Origin: Flintibacter muris
GTDB lineage: Bacteria; Bacillota; Clostridia; Oscillospirales; Oscillospiraceae
Direction of reading: 5' to 3'
Length of the DNA stretch: 64,000 nt
NCBI RefSeq assembly: GCF_943192995.1
Contig: NZ_CALPCP010000002.1
Span: 248,001-312,000 of the forward strand
Position 1 is the stretch's first letter, and the number at the start of each line of letters is the position of its first letter. The position numbers and the translations under genes are program-made. Under the pieces are notes generated by a model. That model had not been told where the DNA came from and did not search any database. It saw only the letters and a program-made list of their open reading frames with translations. Below, one piece after another: positions 25,932-35,490 of the stretch.

Positions 25932-26812
25932 AAGGGATCATCCTGGCCGGGGGCTCCGGCACGCGGCTCTACCCGCTGACGGCAGTGGTGTCCAAGCAGC
26001 TGCTGCCCGTATACGACAAACCTATGATTTACTACCCCCTGTCCACCCTGATGCTGGCCGGCATCCGGGACATTCTGCTGATCTCCACCCCGGAGGACCT
26101 GCCCAGGTTCCGGGAGCTGCTGGGGGACGGGGGCCATTTCGGCATCCGCCTGTCCTACGCGGAACAGCCCCACCCGGAGGGGCTGGCCCAGGCCTTTCTT
26201 ATTGGGGAGGAATTTTTGGGTGGCGAGCCCTGCGCCATGGTGCTGGGGGACAACATTTTTTATGGCGGCTGGTTTCGCAGAGGGCTGCGTGTGGCGGTGG
26301 AAAACGCCCGGAATGGAAAGGCCACCATTTTCGGCTACTACGTCCGGGACCCGGAGCGGTTCGGTGTGGTGGAGTTTGACCAGAATTACCGCATCCTCTC
26401 TCTGGAGGAGAAGCCGGAGCGGCCCAAGTCCAACTACTGCGTCACCGGCCTGTATTTTTACGACGGCCGGGCACCGGAGTTGGCCAAAAAACTGAAGCCT
26501 TCCGCCCGGAGGGAGCTGGAGATTACCGATCTGAACCGGATGTACCTGGAGGAAGACCGGCTGCGGGTCCAGGTGTTGGGCAGGGGCTTTGCCTGGATGG
26601 ACACCGGCACGGTGGAAAGCTTGATGCAGGCCGCCGTGTTTGTAGAGGCGGTGCAGAACCGGCAAGGGGTGGTCATCTCCGCGCCGGAGGAGATCGCCTA
26701 TCAGGCCAAGTGGATTGGTCAGGGGGAGCTGCGGAAGGCCGCCGCGCTGTATGGGAAGTCGCCCTACGGGGAGCACCTGCTGCGGGTGGCGGAGAACAGA
26801 TTCTCCTATTAA
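25928..26812 (+). CDS. rmlA: Glucose-1-phosphate thymidylyltransferase
   Basis: The 294-residue enzyme makes dTDP-glucose from glucose-1-phosphate and dTTP. The N-terminal [16 protein letters not shown], then [26 protein letters not shown] and the EEKPE.PKSN pattern are classic. Length is typical (about 290). Its start overlaps the aminotransferase stop (ATGA), and rmlB follows after 52 bases, so the three genes form a dTDP-aminosugar unit. Confidence 0.96.
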   Translation: MKGIILAGGSGTRLYPLTAVVSKQLLPVYDKPMIYYPLSTLMLAGIRDILLISTPEDLPRFRELLGDGGHFGIRLSYAEQPHPEGLAQAFLIGEEFLGGEPCAMVLGDNIFYGGWFRRGLRVAVENARNGKATIFGYYVRDPERFGVVEFDQNYRILSLEEKPERPKSNYCVTGLYFYDGRAPELAKKLKPSARRELEITDLNRMYLEEDRLRVQVLGRGFAWMDTGTVESLMQAAVFVEAVQNRQGVVISAPEEIAYQAKWIGQGELRKAAALYGKSPYGEHLLRVAENRFSY

Positions 26813-26864
26813 AAGGTCCTTGCTTTCGGTCCAAAGAGCGGAAAGCAAGAAAGGAAATACATTT

Positions 26865-27884
26865 ATGACGGTTTTGGTAACGGGAGGCGCCGGTTTTATC
26901 GGCGCAAACTTCATATTTTACTGGCTGAAAGCCCACCCCGGTGACCGGGTGCTCTGTGTGGATAAATTAACCTACGCCGGGAATCTGTCCACCCTGTCAG
27001 CGGTGCTGGAACATCCTGATTTTCGCTTTGTCAAAACGGATCTCTGTGACCGGGAGGCGCTGGACCGGCTGTTTGCAGAGGAACACCCCGGCACGGTGGT
27101 GAACTTCGCGGCGGAGAGCCATGTGGACCGCTCTATCGAGGACCCGGAGGTCTTCCTCCGGACCAACGTGATGGGGACGGCGGCCCTGCTGGATGTCTGC
27201 CGGAAATATGGGACGCTCCGCTTTCACCAGGTGTCCACCGACGAGGTCTACGGGGATCTGCCCCTGGACCGCCCAGGCCTACGGTTTACTGAGGAGTCCC
27301 CCCTGCGGCCCAGCTCGCCTTACAGCGCCTCCAAGGCCTCAGCCGACCTGCTGACCCTGGCCTGCTTCCGGACCTACGGCCTGCCTGCCACGGTGTCCCG
27401 CTGCTCCAACAACTACGGGCCCTGGCAGTTTCCGGAAAAGCTGATCCCCCTGATGATTGCAAATGCCCTCCAGGATAAGCCCCTGCCGGTGTACGGCACA
27501 GGAAAAAATGTCCGGGATTGGCTGTACGTGGAGGACCACTGTAGAGCTATCGACCTGATTTTACGGAGAGGTAAGCCCGGAGAGGTCTACAACGTCGGCG
27601 GGAACTGCGAAATGAACAATCTTGCTATGATAAAGCGTGTCTGCCAGGAACTGGGGAAGCCGGAGAGTTTGATTACCTATGTGACAGACCGAAAGGGCCA
27701 CGACCTGCGCTACGCCATTGACGCTGGGAAGCTCCAGCAGGAGCTGGGCTGGCAGCCGGCGACCCGCTTTGACGAGGGCATCCGGCAGACCGTCCGCTGG
27801 TATCTGGAACACCGGAGCTGGTGGGAGGAGATCGTCTCAGGAAAGTACCTGGACTACTATGAGAAAATGTATGGGGACCGGTGA
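26865..27884 (+). CDS. rmlB: dTDP-glucose 4,6-dehydratase
   Basis: The 339-residue extended SDR enzyme converts dTDP-glucose to dTDP-4-keto-6-deoxyglucose. It has GGAGFIGANF at the N-terminus, KLTYAGNL, FAAESHVDRSI, STDEVYGDL and the catalytic YSASKAS. The start at 26865 follows AAGAAAGGAA and gives the normal family length. The reading frame runs about 150 bases further upstream without such a site. No rmlD is nearby, which argues against rhamnose and for the aminosugar branch. Confidence 0.96.
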   Translation: MTVLVTGGAGFIGANFIFYWLKAHPGDRVLCVDKLTYAGNLSTLSAVLEHPDFRFVKTDLCDREALDRLFAEEHPGTVVNFAAESHVDRSIEDPEVFLRTNVMGTAALLDVCRKYGTLRFHQVSTDEVYGDLPLDRPGLRFTEESPLRPSSPYSASKASADLLTLACFRTYGLPATVSRCSNNYGPWQFPEKLIPLMIANALQDKPLPVYGTGKNVRDWLYVEDHCRAIDLILRRGKPGEVYNVGGNCEMNNLAMIKRVCQELGKPESLITYVTDRKGHDLRYAIDAGKLQQELGWQPATRFDEGIRQTVRWYLEHRSWWEEIVSGKYLDYYEKMYGDR

Positions 27885-27916
27885 AAGCCACTAAAAATGC
27901 AAAGGAGCATCTGTAA

Positions 27917-28978
27917 ATGAATATATTTGAAGAAACAATCCATGAGATTAAAGTTTCTCCGTATCCATTAGTTATTTATGGTGCCGGTTGGGTCGGCGAG
28001 GCAATATACACCTATCTGAAAAAGAATAATATAAATATCTATGGCTTTGCCGTTGACCGGGGCTTCTTACCGGAGAATAAAAGTTTAGATGGATTGACTA
28101 TTTTTGATATGGATGAGCTCCTTAAAACGGCGCGATATAATGTGATTCTTGCCTTTGTCGACTGCCCTGCCAATAAAATAGAGCAGTTGGAGAGCCATGC
28201 TAATGTGAACAAGTGTTACCAAATTGATTTTGTTGGCAAAAATGCGGCTGGTTGGGATGGTCAAATGTATGATAGTTTTTTGAATGAGAATGAAGCAATT
28301 TTGACTAGATTGCGAGAAGACCTTTCTGACAAGGCATCTAAGCAGGCGCTGGATGAATTTATTCACCAAAGGAATACAGGTGTATTCTGCAAGCCTTATT
28401 CTCATAAACCGGAGTATTTTGATGATGAGATCATATTGCTGTCAGAAGACGAGGTGTTTGTTGACTGTGGAACCTATGATGGAGACAGTATTTTGGCATT
28501 CTGTGATGCGTTGAAAGAGAAAGGTATTTCCGGCTACAAAAAAATATACGCTTTTGAAGCGGATGAGGGTAATGCGCACAAATTGAGGAAAAATTTGTCC
28601 AGGCTGGAAAATGTGCAACTGATTGTGAAAGGTGTATATGACAAGGTGTGTACACTTCATTTTTCGGAAAGCGGTACGATGGGTTCTATGGTTGCGGATG
28701 AAGGAAGCAGGATTGAGGCGACAACAATTGATGAGACTATAGGCGACGAAGAAGTAACGTTTATTAAAATGGATATAGAGGGATGTGAGTTGAAAGGGCT
28801 GAGGGGTGCAGAAAAGACAATTAAGCGCTGGAAGCCTAAATTAGCGATTTGTGTCTATCATCGCGTGGAGGATTTGGTCACGATTCCCCAGTATATTCAG
28901 AGCTTGCGTCCGGACTATAAGCTATTTTTCAGAAATTACCGCCAGATTGGGCTGGACTCTATCATCTATGCCATATAA
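27917..28978 (+). CDS. FkbM-family methyltransferase with N-terminal Rossmann domain
   Basis: The 353-residue protein has an N-terminal nucleotide-binding-like segment (LVIYGAGWVGEAIYTYL, residues about 19-35). A methyltransferase core follows, with VFVDCGTYDGDSILAF (SAM motif I), IYAFEADEGNAHKLRKNL and FIKMDIEGCELKGLRGA, the FkbM signature. Such enzymes O-methylate sugars. It is clearly more AT-rich than rmlB just upstream, marking a composition break and probable separate origin. Ribosome site AAAGGAG. Confidence 0.88.
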   Translation: MNIFEETIHEIKVSPYPLVIYGAGWVGEAIYTYLKKNNINIYGFAVDRGFLPENKSLDGLTIFDMDELLKTARYNVILAFVDCPANKIEQLESHANVNKCYQIDFVGKNAAGWDGQMYDSFLNENEAILTRLREDLSDKASKQALDEFIHQRNTGVFCKPYSHKPEYFDDEIILLSEDEVFVDCGTYDGDSILAFCDALKEKGISGYKKIYAFEADEGNAHKLRKNLSRLENVQLIVKGVYDKVCTLHFSESGTMGSMVADEGSRIEATTIDETIGDEEVTFIKMDIEGCELKGLRGAEKTIKRWKPKLAICVYHRVEDLVTIPQYIQSLRPDYKLFFRNYRQIGLDSIIYAI

Positions 28979-28994
28979 ATGGGGAGTAATCAGG

Positions 28995-29939
28995 ATGGAT
29001 TTACAAAAGCAGGTAGATATCAGTGTTATCGTTTTGAGTTTTTTCCATGAAACATATATTGCTCAGGCGTTAGACAGCATTTTAGATCAAGAGACCAGTC
29101 TCCGGTACGAGGTTTTGATTGGAGACGACGCGTCTCGGGACCGAACGCCGGAGATCATCAAGGAGTATGCGGCCCGATACCCAGATGTTATTTTTCCTAC
29201 CCTGCGTGAAGAAAATGTAGGGGCAAATCAAAATGGGACAGAGCTGTTGGAGCGGGCGCGGGGGAAGTATATCGCAATATTGGAGGGAGACGATTTCTGG
29301 CTGGACCCGTACAAGCTGCAAAAACAGTGGGGATTTCTGGAATCCCATCCGGAGTACAGTGCTTGCTGCGGAAAATGTCTGATTGTAGATGAAAACGGAC
29401 AGCCGGACTACACACAGGTTCCCCATTTTGTCTGGAACAAAAAGATTTTTACCTTGGATGACTTGATCGAAAGCTGGAATGTGCCCGGACAGGCGGGCAC
29501 CATGATGTACAGGCGTGTGACAGATACAGACCCTGCGCTGAGCCATATTCATCGCAATGTAGGGGACAAGACCAGTGTGCTGGTACTGCTGTCCAAGGGG
29601 CCGATTTATTGCAGTAACGAGGTTCTGTCTGCTTACCGCCGTGTAGACAAAAGCGGAAAACACAACTGGTTTTCCATTCACCACAGCAACCCGTACCGAA
29701 ACTACGATATGTTTATGTACCCATGCAAGCTGGAAACCTGGGCCAGGAAGCATATGGACCTGCCCCGGAACAAGCACTTCGGAAAACGGAGCGAGTACCG
29801 GTTCTGCCGGTTCGTGGAGGAACTGGTGAGAGAGCCGTCTTGGACAAGGGTGAAATATCTGGCCGAGATGGTGGCGGGCAGCCATCAGCCGGCCAAGTAT
29901 GGCTGGACAATTCTGAAAGCACTGATTGAAATGGAGTGA
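28995..29939 (+). CDS. Family 2 glycosyltransferase
   Basis: The product (about 314 residues) has the GT-A start ISVIVLSFFHETYIAQALDS, IGDDASRDRT for the nucleotide-sugar site and EGDDFW as the DxD-like metal motif. The acceptor is unknown. Similar enzymes build flagellin or surface glycans in Clostridia. The ATG at 28995 is chosen because GGGGAG lies just upstream and the next in-frame start would overlap the preceding gene by more than 100 bases. Confidence 0.9.
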   Translation: MDLQKQVDISVIVLSFFHETYIAQALDSILDQETSLRYEVLIGDDASRDRTPEIIKEYAARYPDVIFPTLREENVGANQNGTELLERARGKYIAILEGDDFWLDPYKLQKQWGFLESHPEYSACCGKCLIVDENGQPDYTQVPHFVWNKKIFTLDDLIESWNVPGQAGTMMYRRVTDTDPALSHIHRNVGDKTSVLVLLSKGPIYCSNEVLSAYRRVDKSGKHNWFSIHHSNPYRNYDMFMYPCKLETWARKHMDLPRNKHFGKRSEYRFCRFVEELVREPSWTRVKYLAEMVAGSHQPAKYGWTILKALIEME

Positions 29940-29946
29940 ATACATT

Positions 29947-31350
29947 ATGAAATTTTGTGAGAGACCTTTTAATAGTATTTATTTGCCGCCCAGCGGTGAA
30001 GTTTGGCCCTGCGCCTGGATGCACTTTGTGATGGGGAGTCTGAACGATCAGGATTTGGATGAAATTTGGAACAGTGATGCGGCAAAGGCGGCGCGTGAAA
30101 CAATTTTGGACGGTTCCTTCGCATTCTGCCGGAAAACCTCCTGCCAGTTTATTGAACGGGGAACACTGCCGGATCTGTCCGAGGAGGAAATAAAAGAGCG
30201 GGCTGTTGCCGCGGAGTCGCCGGAACTTATTACTGTGGCGAACGATAAGATTTGTAATATTGCCTGCACAACCTGCCGTACATCCCTTTTCTGTCCGGAG
30301 GAGGGGTACCGTGAGAAGCTGGATGTGATGCTGGAGCGGCTTTTGCCTGTTCTAAATCGCGCGAAGCATGTGGATTTAAATGGGTACGGTGAGTTTTTGG
30401 CAAATCCCAGCTTTGTGAAGCTGCTGGAAAGGCTGCGTCCGGAGCGGGAGGATTTTCAGATTACATTTGAAACTAATGGCATCCTGTTTGACGAGGAGCA
30501 TTGGGCGAAATTTTCTCATTTGCAGGACTACTATCTGAATGTTGTTGTGACCATAAACAGCCTGCGGCGGGAGACCTATCAGTATCTCACCGGCGGATTT
30601 GATAAGCTGGAGCAGGCTTTGAACAATTTGAAATTTCTCAGCAGACTGCGCAGAGAGAATAAGATTAACTGGCTGATGGTAACTATGGTGGTCCAGGACT
30701 CCAATTTCTGGGAAATTCCGGAGTATGTGCGTACATTTGCCCACTCAGAGGATTACGAGGCAGACCAAATTATACTGAAACCGGTCTACAACTGGTATGG
30801 GATGAAGCATGATACCTACTGGTTTAAAAATATTCTTAATCCGCTTCATCCCTATCATAAAGCTTATCTGAGAATATTAGAGGATGACTGCTGGAAGGAG
30901 CCGAAGGTGCTCAACTGGGGCTGCCACAATATCCGTGAGGCCAGGCTGCACCCCCTGAGCCATGAGCAGATTAATAACCAGCTTCTGCTGAAAATCTATG
31001 AAAATGACAAGGGGATGTCCCCGGAAGATTACCTTGGAGCAGCTGTGAAACGTGTGTGTGGAAGCCGAATCGGCGTTTACGGGGAGGATGAATTTTCCCA
31101 GGCAATGCTCCGGCTGCTGCAAAAGACAGATGTGGAGCTTGCTTTCCGGCTGACTCGGTTTAAGGACGAGGAGGGAGAAATTCCCACAATTTCGCTGCAA
31201 AATCTCCGCCCGGAGATGGCGGATGCTATCCTGATGCTGGACTCCTACGATCAGGCGCATTGGACGGATAACCTGCGCAACCGGAAATTCCAGGGGCCGA
31301 TTGTCAATTTGGAGGAACTGCTGAACGAGGATAAGGAAAACAAACAATGA
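29947..31350 (+). CDS. Radical SAM protein with N-terminal SPASM-like module
   Basis: The 467-residue product begins with a segment (CERPFNSIYLPPSGEVWPC, MGSLNDQDLDEIWN, then FCRKTSC) that looks like a SPASM iron-sulfur module, which normally sits at the C-terminus. The radical SAM cluster motif CNIACTTC follows near residue 107. The last 120 residues resemble the Rossmann-like domains seen in neighbouring genes (GVYGEDEFSQAMLRLL). The order SPASM then radical SAM is unusual. The substrate may be a sugar or lipid-linked glycan, but this is not known. The ATG at 29947 has GGAG 9 bases upstream. Confidence 0.82.
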   Translation: MKFCERPFNSIYLPPSGEVWPCAWMHFVMGSLNDQDLDEIWNSDAAKAARETILDGSFAFCRKTSCQFIERGTLPDLSEEEIKERAVAAESPELITVANDKICNIACTTCRTSLFCPEEGYREKLDVMLERLLPVLNRAKHVDLNGYGEFLANPSFVKLLERLRPEREDFQITFETNGILFDEEHWAKFSHLQDYYLNVVVTINSLRRETYQYLTGGFDKLEQALNNLKFLSRLRRENKINWLMVTMVVQDSNFWEIPEYVRTFAHSEDYEADQIILKPVYNWYGMKHDTYWFKNILNPLHPYHKAYLRILEDDCWKEPKVLNWGCHNIREARLHPLSHEQINNQLLLKIYENDKGMSPEDYLGAAVKRVCGSRIGVYGEDEFSQAMLRLLQKTDVELAFRLTRFKDEEGEIPTISLQNLRPEMADAILMLDSYDQAHWTDNLRNRKFQGPIVNLEELLNEDKENKQ

Positions 31351-31844
31351 GCAGGGGTATTATTTGGGGAACAGCCGGAGTGTTGGCAGGCGCTGTCGCT
31401 GGAGGCGTGCTGGTAAAGAAGGTCTGGCTGGACAAGTACCGCAAACAGAAAAATGAGCTGGGCACCATCAGCCGGGAGCGGGACTTGCTCTACACCTGGC
31501 TGATGTTGGAGCAGAAGGGCGCGGATTTTTCGGAATACTTTTTGACTCACGGATACAAAACCGCAGCAATTCTCGGCATGAACCGGGAAGGAAGGCGCCT
31601 CTTTGACGCACTGAAGAAACATGAGAAAATCTCTGTTGAATTTGGTGCGGAGATCGACAACTTCGCGGCGGTACATGAGTCGCTGACCGTCTACCGGGTA
31701 GGAGACGACCCGCTGCCCGAGGCGGACTGCATGGTGGTCTGCGATTTGGAGCGGGTTCCGGAAAAACTCGCAGCAGTCAAAAAGGAATTCCAAGGAGATG
31801 TTGTGACACTGACCCAGATATTATCTTGGCTATTGAACCGTTAA
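31347..31844 (+). CDS. Small protein with membrane helix and Rossmann-like domain
   Basis: The 165-residue product has a glycine/alanine-rich N-terminal helix (IIWGTAGVLAGAVAGGVLV), a coiled-coil-like stretch and a Rossmann-like remainder (AAILGMNREGRRLFDALKK, then DCMVVCDLERV). It overlaps the radical SAM gene by four bases. The C-terminal part resembles the Rossmann-type half seen in the preceding radical SAM protein and in the FkbM protein. Function unknown. A membrane anchor for the glycan machinery is one possibility. Confidence 0.7.
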   Translation: MSRGIIWGTAGVLAGAVAGGVLVKKVWLDKYRKQKNELGTISRERDLLYTWLMLEQKGADFSEYFLTHGYKTAAILGMNREGRRLFDALKKHEKISVEFGAEIDNFAAVHESLTVYRVGDDPLPEADCMVVCDLERVPEKLAAVKKEFQGDVVTLTQILSWLLNR

Positions 31845-31854
31845 GATCTGGCTG

Positions 31855-32127
31855 GTGAGATTAAAAGTATTTAGAGAAAGTAGTTGGCAGATAATGTATG
31901 GTCTTATCAAAAGCGCACAAGAATCTTATAACTATCTACAAGACGATTTATCAAAGAAAATTTTCATGGCTCGTCTAGTTGTAGATATTGAGCCATCTAT
32001 GTCAAATATAATATATCATCAGCCAGGGGATATGCTGGCGATCATGGACTATTTGCATGAATCAGTGCCAGAAGACCGCTATCGGCTGCGTCATTTTATT
32101 ATGAAACAGTGCTATATGCCTCAATAG
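31855..32127 (+). pseudogene. Fragment of a Rossmann/FkbM-type glycan gene
   Basis: The frame of up to 90 codons contains SAQESYNYLQDDLSKKIFMA and RLVVDIEPSMSNI. That pattern I associate with the first part of much longer sugar-modification proteins in Clostridial glycan loci. Nothing follows it. It is AT-rich compared with its neighbours. An ATG at 31894 with AGAGAAAG some distance upstream would give 77 residues. It is most likely a truncated relic, though a functional small protein cannot be excluded. Confidence 0.5.
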
Positions 32128-32146
32128 ATTAGAGGGGGGTGTATCT

Positions 32147-33256
32147 GTGAAAAAATTGGGATTTGGCTGCCTGCGTCTCCCATTAACTGACGAGTTGGGG
32201 GGAGCGGTGAATCAGGCGCTGTTTAACCGGATGGTGGACCGTTTCATGGAAGCGGGATTCAATTACTTTGACACAGCCCATTCCTACCTGAATGGGAAAA
32301 GCGAGACAGCAATTCGTGAGGGGCTGGTAAAGCGCTACCCTCGGGAAAGTTTTCTGCTGACGGACAAGCTCACCACGCCGCTGTTCAAAACAGAGGCGGA
32401 TATCCGCCCTCTGTTTCAGGAACAGCTGGAGGCCTGCGGGGTGGAGTATTTCGACTACTACCTGATGCACGGACTGAGTGAACGGCTCTATGAGCGGTTT
32501 GTAAACTGCAACGCCTTCGATGTAGTGTTGGGTCTCAAGGCGGAGGGGAAGGTGCGTCATATAGGCATCTCCTTCCATGACAAGCCTGCTGTGCTGGAGC
32601 GGATACTTCGGGAACACCCTGAAATTGAGGTGGTCCAGATCCAGCTTAACTACGCTGACTATGACGATCCGATTATCGAAAGCGGTGCGGTGTATGAGGT
32701 CTGCCGGAAATTTGGCAAGCCCATCCTGGTTATGGAGCCGGTGCGGGGCGGCGGCCTGGCCCACCACCTGCCGGATGAGGCCAAAAAAATATTGGAAGAC
32801 CTCCATGGCGGCAGTCCTGCCAGCTATGCCCTCCGCTATGCGGCGTCGTTTGAAGGTGTGGTAACGGTACTCAGCGGCATGAGCAATATGGAGCAGGTGG
32901 AGGACAACGTCAGCTTTATGAGTGACTTCCAGCCTCTGACCGAACGGGAGCTGGAGGCGATCGATCAGGTACGGGATGTCCTGAAACGGCAGGACCTGAT
33001 CCCATGCACCGGCTGCCGGTACTGCATGGAGGGGTGCCCCCAAAATATCCTGATTCCCAGGTTATTTGCCTGCATGAATGAGCGGAAAAAGCTCAAGGAT
33101 TGGAATAACTACGGTACTTATCTCCACTATACCACGAAGTACGGCAAAGCCAGCGACTGCATTGGCTGTAGCCAATGCGAACAGGCATGCCCGCAGCGCC
33201 TGCCTGTGAGGAAACTTCTAAAGGAAATTGCCGTGGTGTACGACCACTGTGAGTAA
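32147..33256 (+). CDS. Aldo/keto reductase with C-terminal double [4Fe-4S] domain
   Basis: The 369-residue product has an AKR barrel (GFGCLRLPL, NYFDTAHSY with the catalytic Tyr in the Asp/Tyr set, HIGISFHD) and a ferredoxin-like tail. The tail has CTGCRYCMEGCPQ near residue 288 and CIGCSQCEQACPQ near 344, ligating two iron-sulfur clusters. Such proteins are common Clostridial oxidoreductases. Here it opens the acyl/aldehyde block and may reduce a sugar or aldehyde intermediate. The start is GTG with GAGGGGGG upstream. Confidence 0.9.
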   Translation: MKKLGFGCLRLPLTDELGGAVNQALFNRMVDRFMEAGFNYFDTAHSYLNGKSETAIREGLVKRYPRESFLLTDKLTTPLFKTEADIRPLFQEQLEACGVEYFDYYLMHGLSERLYERFVNCNAFDVVLGLKAEGKVRHIGISFHDKPAVLERILREHPEIEVVQIQLNYADYDDPIIESGAVYEVCRKFGKPILVMEPVRGGGLAHHLPDEAKKILEDLHGGSPASYALRYAASFEGVVTVLSGMSNMEQVEDNVSFMSDFQPLTERELEAIDQVRDVLKRQDLIPCTGCRYCMEGCPQNILIPRLFACMNERKKLKDWNNYGTYLHYTTKYGKASDCIGCSQCEQACPQRLPVRKLLKEIAVVYDHCE

Positions 33257-33272
33257 AAGGGGAAGATGACCA

Positions 33273-33929
33273 ATGAAGCTTGCCATATACGGTACCGGCG
33301 GATCGGGGCGGGAGCTGTACGAGATCATCACTGTTACCAGGGAGTGGGATGGAAGATGGGAAGAGATTGTCTTTATTGACGACACCAAGCCGGAGGGGGA
33401 ATTTCTCTCCTGCCGGATGGTTCCTTTTGCCTCTTTCTGCGAATTATTCCCGGCGGATGATATTGAGGTGGCCATTGCGATCGGTGAGCCGGCGGGACGG
33501 AAGGCACTTTACGAGCGGGTGACCGGAGCCGGCTACCATCTGGCGACTATCATCCATCCCACCTGTGCCCTGAGCCCCAGTGCGGTATTTGGACAGGGTG
33601 TAATTGTGAAGGACAGCGTGTCCATTTCAGCGGGGGCCGTTATTAAAGATAACGCCTACATAAATGGTATCTCCATGATTGGACACGACGTAGAGATTGG
33701 CGAGCACTGCCAGATATCCAGCCATGCGGTCATTGCCGGGAACACGAAGGTTGGCCCGGGGGTATATGTGGGCATCTCAGCCTGTGTCCGGGACCACATT
33801 GAAATTGGCGAAAACGCCATTATCGCCATGGGTGCGGTAGTGATGAAAAGTGTCCGTCCGGGGCGGACCGCCATGGGAAACCCGGCCCGGGAGATTGCGG
33901 AAAATAAGGATCATCAGGTGTTTAAATGA
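33273..33929 (+). CDS. PglD/NeuD-type sugar O/N-acyltransferase
   Basis: The 218-residue enzyme has an N-terminal nucleotide-sugar-binding Rossmann domain (LAIYGTGGSGRELYEI) and a C-terminal left-handed beta-helix of hexapeptide repeats (for example VEIGEHCQISSHAVIAG). The final GNPAREI is typical of this family. It transfers an acyl group from a CoA or ACP donor to an aminosugar. It could acylate the dTDP-aminosugar made upstream. It overlaps the following gene by four bases. Confidence 0.9.
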   Translation: MKLAIYGTGGSGRELYEIITVTREWDGRWEEIVFIDDTKPEGEFLSCRMVPFASFCELFPADDIEVAIAIGEPAGRKALYERVTGAGYHLATIIHPTCALSPSAVFGQGVIVKDSVSISAGAVIKDNAYINGISMIGHDVEIGEHCQISSHAVIAGNTKVGPGVYVGISACVRDHIEIGENAIIAMGAVVMKSVRPGRTAMGNPAREIAENKDHQVFK

Positions 33930-34660
33930 GAAAGACAGTTATCATTACCGGGGCGAACCGGGGAATCGGGCGGGCGTCTGTAAAGGCTTTCGCGGAACAG
34001 GGCTACGACATCTGGGCCTGCGCCCGAAAGCCCAGTGAGGCCTTTGAGGCGGACATGGCGGCAGAGGCGGCACGGACCGGTGCGTCCATCACGCCGGTCT
34101 GCTTCGATCTGCTGAATGAGGAAGAGGTCCGGGCGGGCGTGAAGCAAATCCTGAGGGAAAAGCGGGATGTAGACGTGCTGCTCAACTGTGCCGGGATTCC
34201 CTGCGGCGGGCTGTTTACCATGACCCCTCTGGACAAGCTGCGGGAGGTCTACCAGGTGAACGTCTTCGCCCAGGTGCAGATCATGCAGTTGGTGGCCCGG
34301 CGGATGATGCGTCAAAAGCGGGGCTGTATCATCAATCTGTGTTCGGTGGGGGGCATTGAGGCCCAGCCTGGCTACCTGGCATACGGCTCCAGCAAAGCGG
34401 CCATGATCTGGATTACCCGGTGCGCCTCCCGGGAACTGGGACCCTACAACATCCGGGTGAACGGCATTGCTCCCGGCCTTATTGATACGGACATGGGCGG
34501 CTTTAAGCCGGAGGCGGAGCGGGACAAGGTGCTGGGCCGAACCAGTCTGGGCCGTCTGGGCCGTCCGGAGGAGGTCGCGGCGGCGGCGGTGTATCTGGCG
34601 TCGGAGGACGCGTCCTTTATGACGGGCCATATTATGGTATTGGACGGAGGCAGGATATGA
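33926..34660 (+). CDS. SDR family 3-oxoacyl-ACP reductase-like enzyme
   Basis: The 244-residue enzyme has TGANRGIGRA for NADP binding, NCAG, an active-site Ser in INLCSVGG and YGSSKAA (YxxxK). Length and motifs match FabG-like reductases. In this block, with an acyl carrier protein, it may reduce an ACP-bound ketoacyl or another keto intermediate. It is coupled by ATGA overlaps to the acyltransferase and the transketolase half. Confidence 0.88.
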   Translation: MRKTVIITGANRGIGRASVKAFAEQGYDIWACARKPSEAFEADMAAEAARTGASITPVCFDLLNEEEVRAGVKQILREKRDVDVLLNCAGIPCGGLFTMTPLDKLREVYQVNVFAQVQIMQLVARRMMRQKRGCIINLCSVGGIEAQPGYLAYGSSKAAMIWITRCASRELGPYNIRVNGIAPGLIDTDMGGFKPEAERDKVLGRTSLGRLGRPEEVAAAAVYLASEDASFMTGHIMVLDGGRI

Positions 34661-35490
34661 GCGAGCTTGCAGAAAAAACCCTACGGCTGACTGAGATGGC
34701 CAGGCGGATACGGCTGAACGCCCTGGACATGGCGCTGGCGGCGGGGAGCGGAGGCTCCCACGTGGGGGGCAGTCTGTCCTGCATTGAGATATTGGCGGTG
34801 CTCTACGGGGAAGTTTTGCGCTTTGATGCCAAAAATCCTCTGGACCCCAATCGGGACCGCTTTATCCCCAGCAAGAACCACTGCGTGCTGGCTCACATCC
34901 CGGCTCTGGCTGAGGCGGGCTTCATCCCCCGTGAGGAGATTTTGGAGTTCCAGAAGGACGGCGGACGGCTGACCGGCTACCCCCGCCGGCCGGAAATCGG
35001 CCTGGAGTACTCCGGCGGCAGCCTGGGCATGGCCCTGTCCGTGGGCATTGGGATGGCACTGGCGGCCCGGGAGCAGGGCCGGCCCTCCAAAATTTACATT
35101 CTGATGGGGGACGGCGAGTTGAACGAGGGCAGCGTGTGGGAGGGCTTTATGTCCGCCACCCACTACGGCCTGGACAACCTGACGGCCATCATTGACCGCA
35201 ACCGCCTGTCCTACGACGGGGACACCGAGGCGGTGATGGGGCTGGACAGTTTGAAAGACAAGCTGGCCAGCTTCGGCTGGCATGTGTCACAGTGTGACGG
35301 CCACAACGCCCAGGCGCTGCTGGAGGCTTTCTGGGATACCGAAAGGGGCCACCCCCACGTTGTGATTGCCGAGACGGTGAAGGGAAAGGGAATCTCCTTT
35401 GCGGAGAACCGCCCGGAGTGGCACCACCACCGCCTGTCCCAGGAGGAGTATGACCGGGCCAGAGGAGAAATTTTGGGAGACAGTCTATGA
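34657..35490 (+). CDS. Transketolase, N-terminal (TPP-binding) subunit
   Basis: The 277-residue product corresponds to the first half of transketolase. LGMALSVGIGMALA and GDGELNEGSVWEG provide the TPP/metal-binding motif. Split transketolases are normal in many bacteria and work as a pair with the C-terminal subunit, which overlaps here by four bases. Its location in a glycan island suggests a dedicated two-carbon transfer in making an unusual sugar or hydroxyketone, rather than central metabolism. Confidence 0.93.
   Translation: MSELAEKTLRLTEMARRIRLNALDMALAAGSGGSHVGGSLSCIEILAVLYGEVLRFDAKNPLDPNRDRFIPSKNHCVLAHIPALAEAGFIPREEILEFQKDGGRLTGYPRRPEIGLEYSGGSLGMALSVGIGMALAAREQGRPSKIYILMGDGELNEGSVWEGFMSATHYGLDNLTAIIDRNRLSYDGDTEAVMGLDSLKDKLASFGWHVSQCDGHNAQALLEAFWDTERGHPHVVIAETVKGKGISFAENRPEWHHHRLSQEEYDRARGEILGDSL

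Noticed and set aside
26715-26864. Longer start for rmlB
   Set aside because: The added 50 residues overlap the rmlA coding region, are Cys/Arg-rich and lack a ribosome site. The ATG at 26865 gives the normal family N-terminus.
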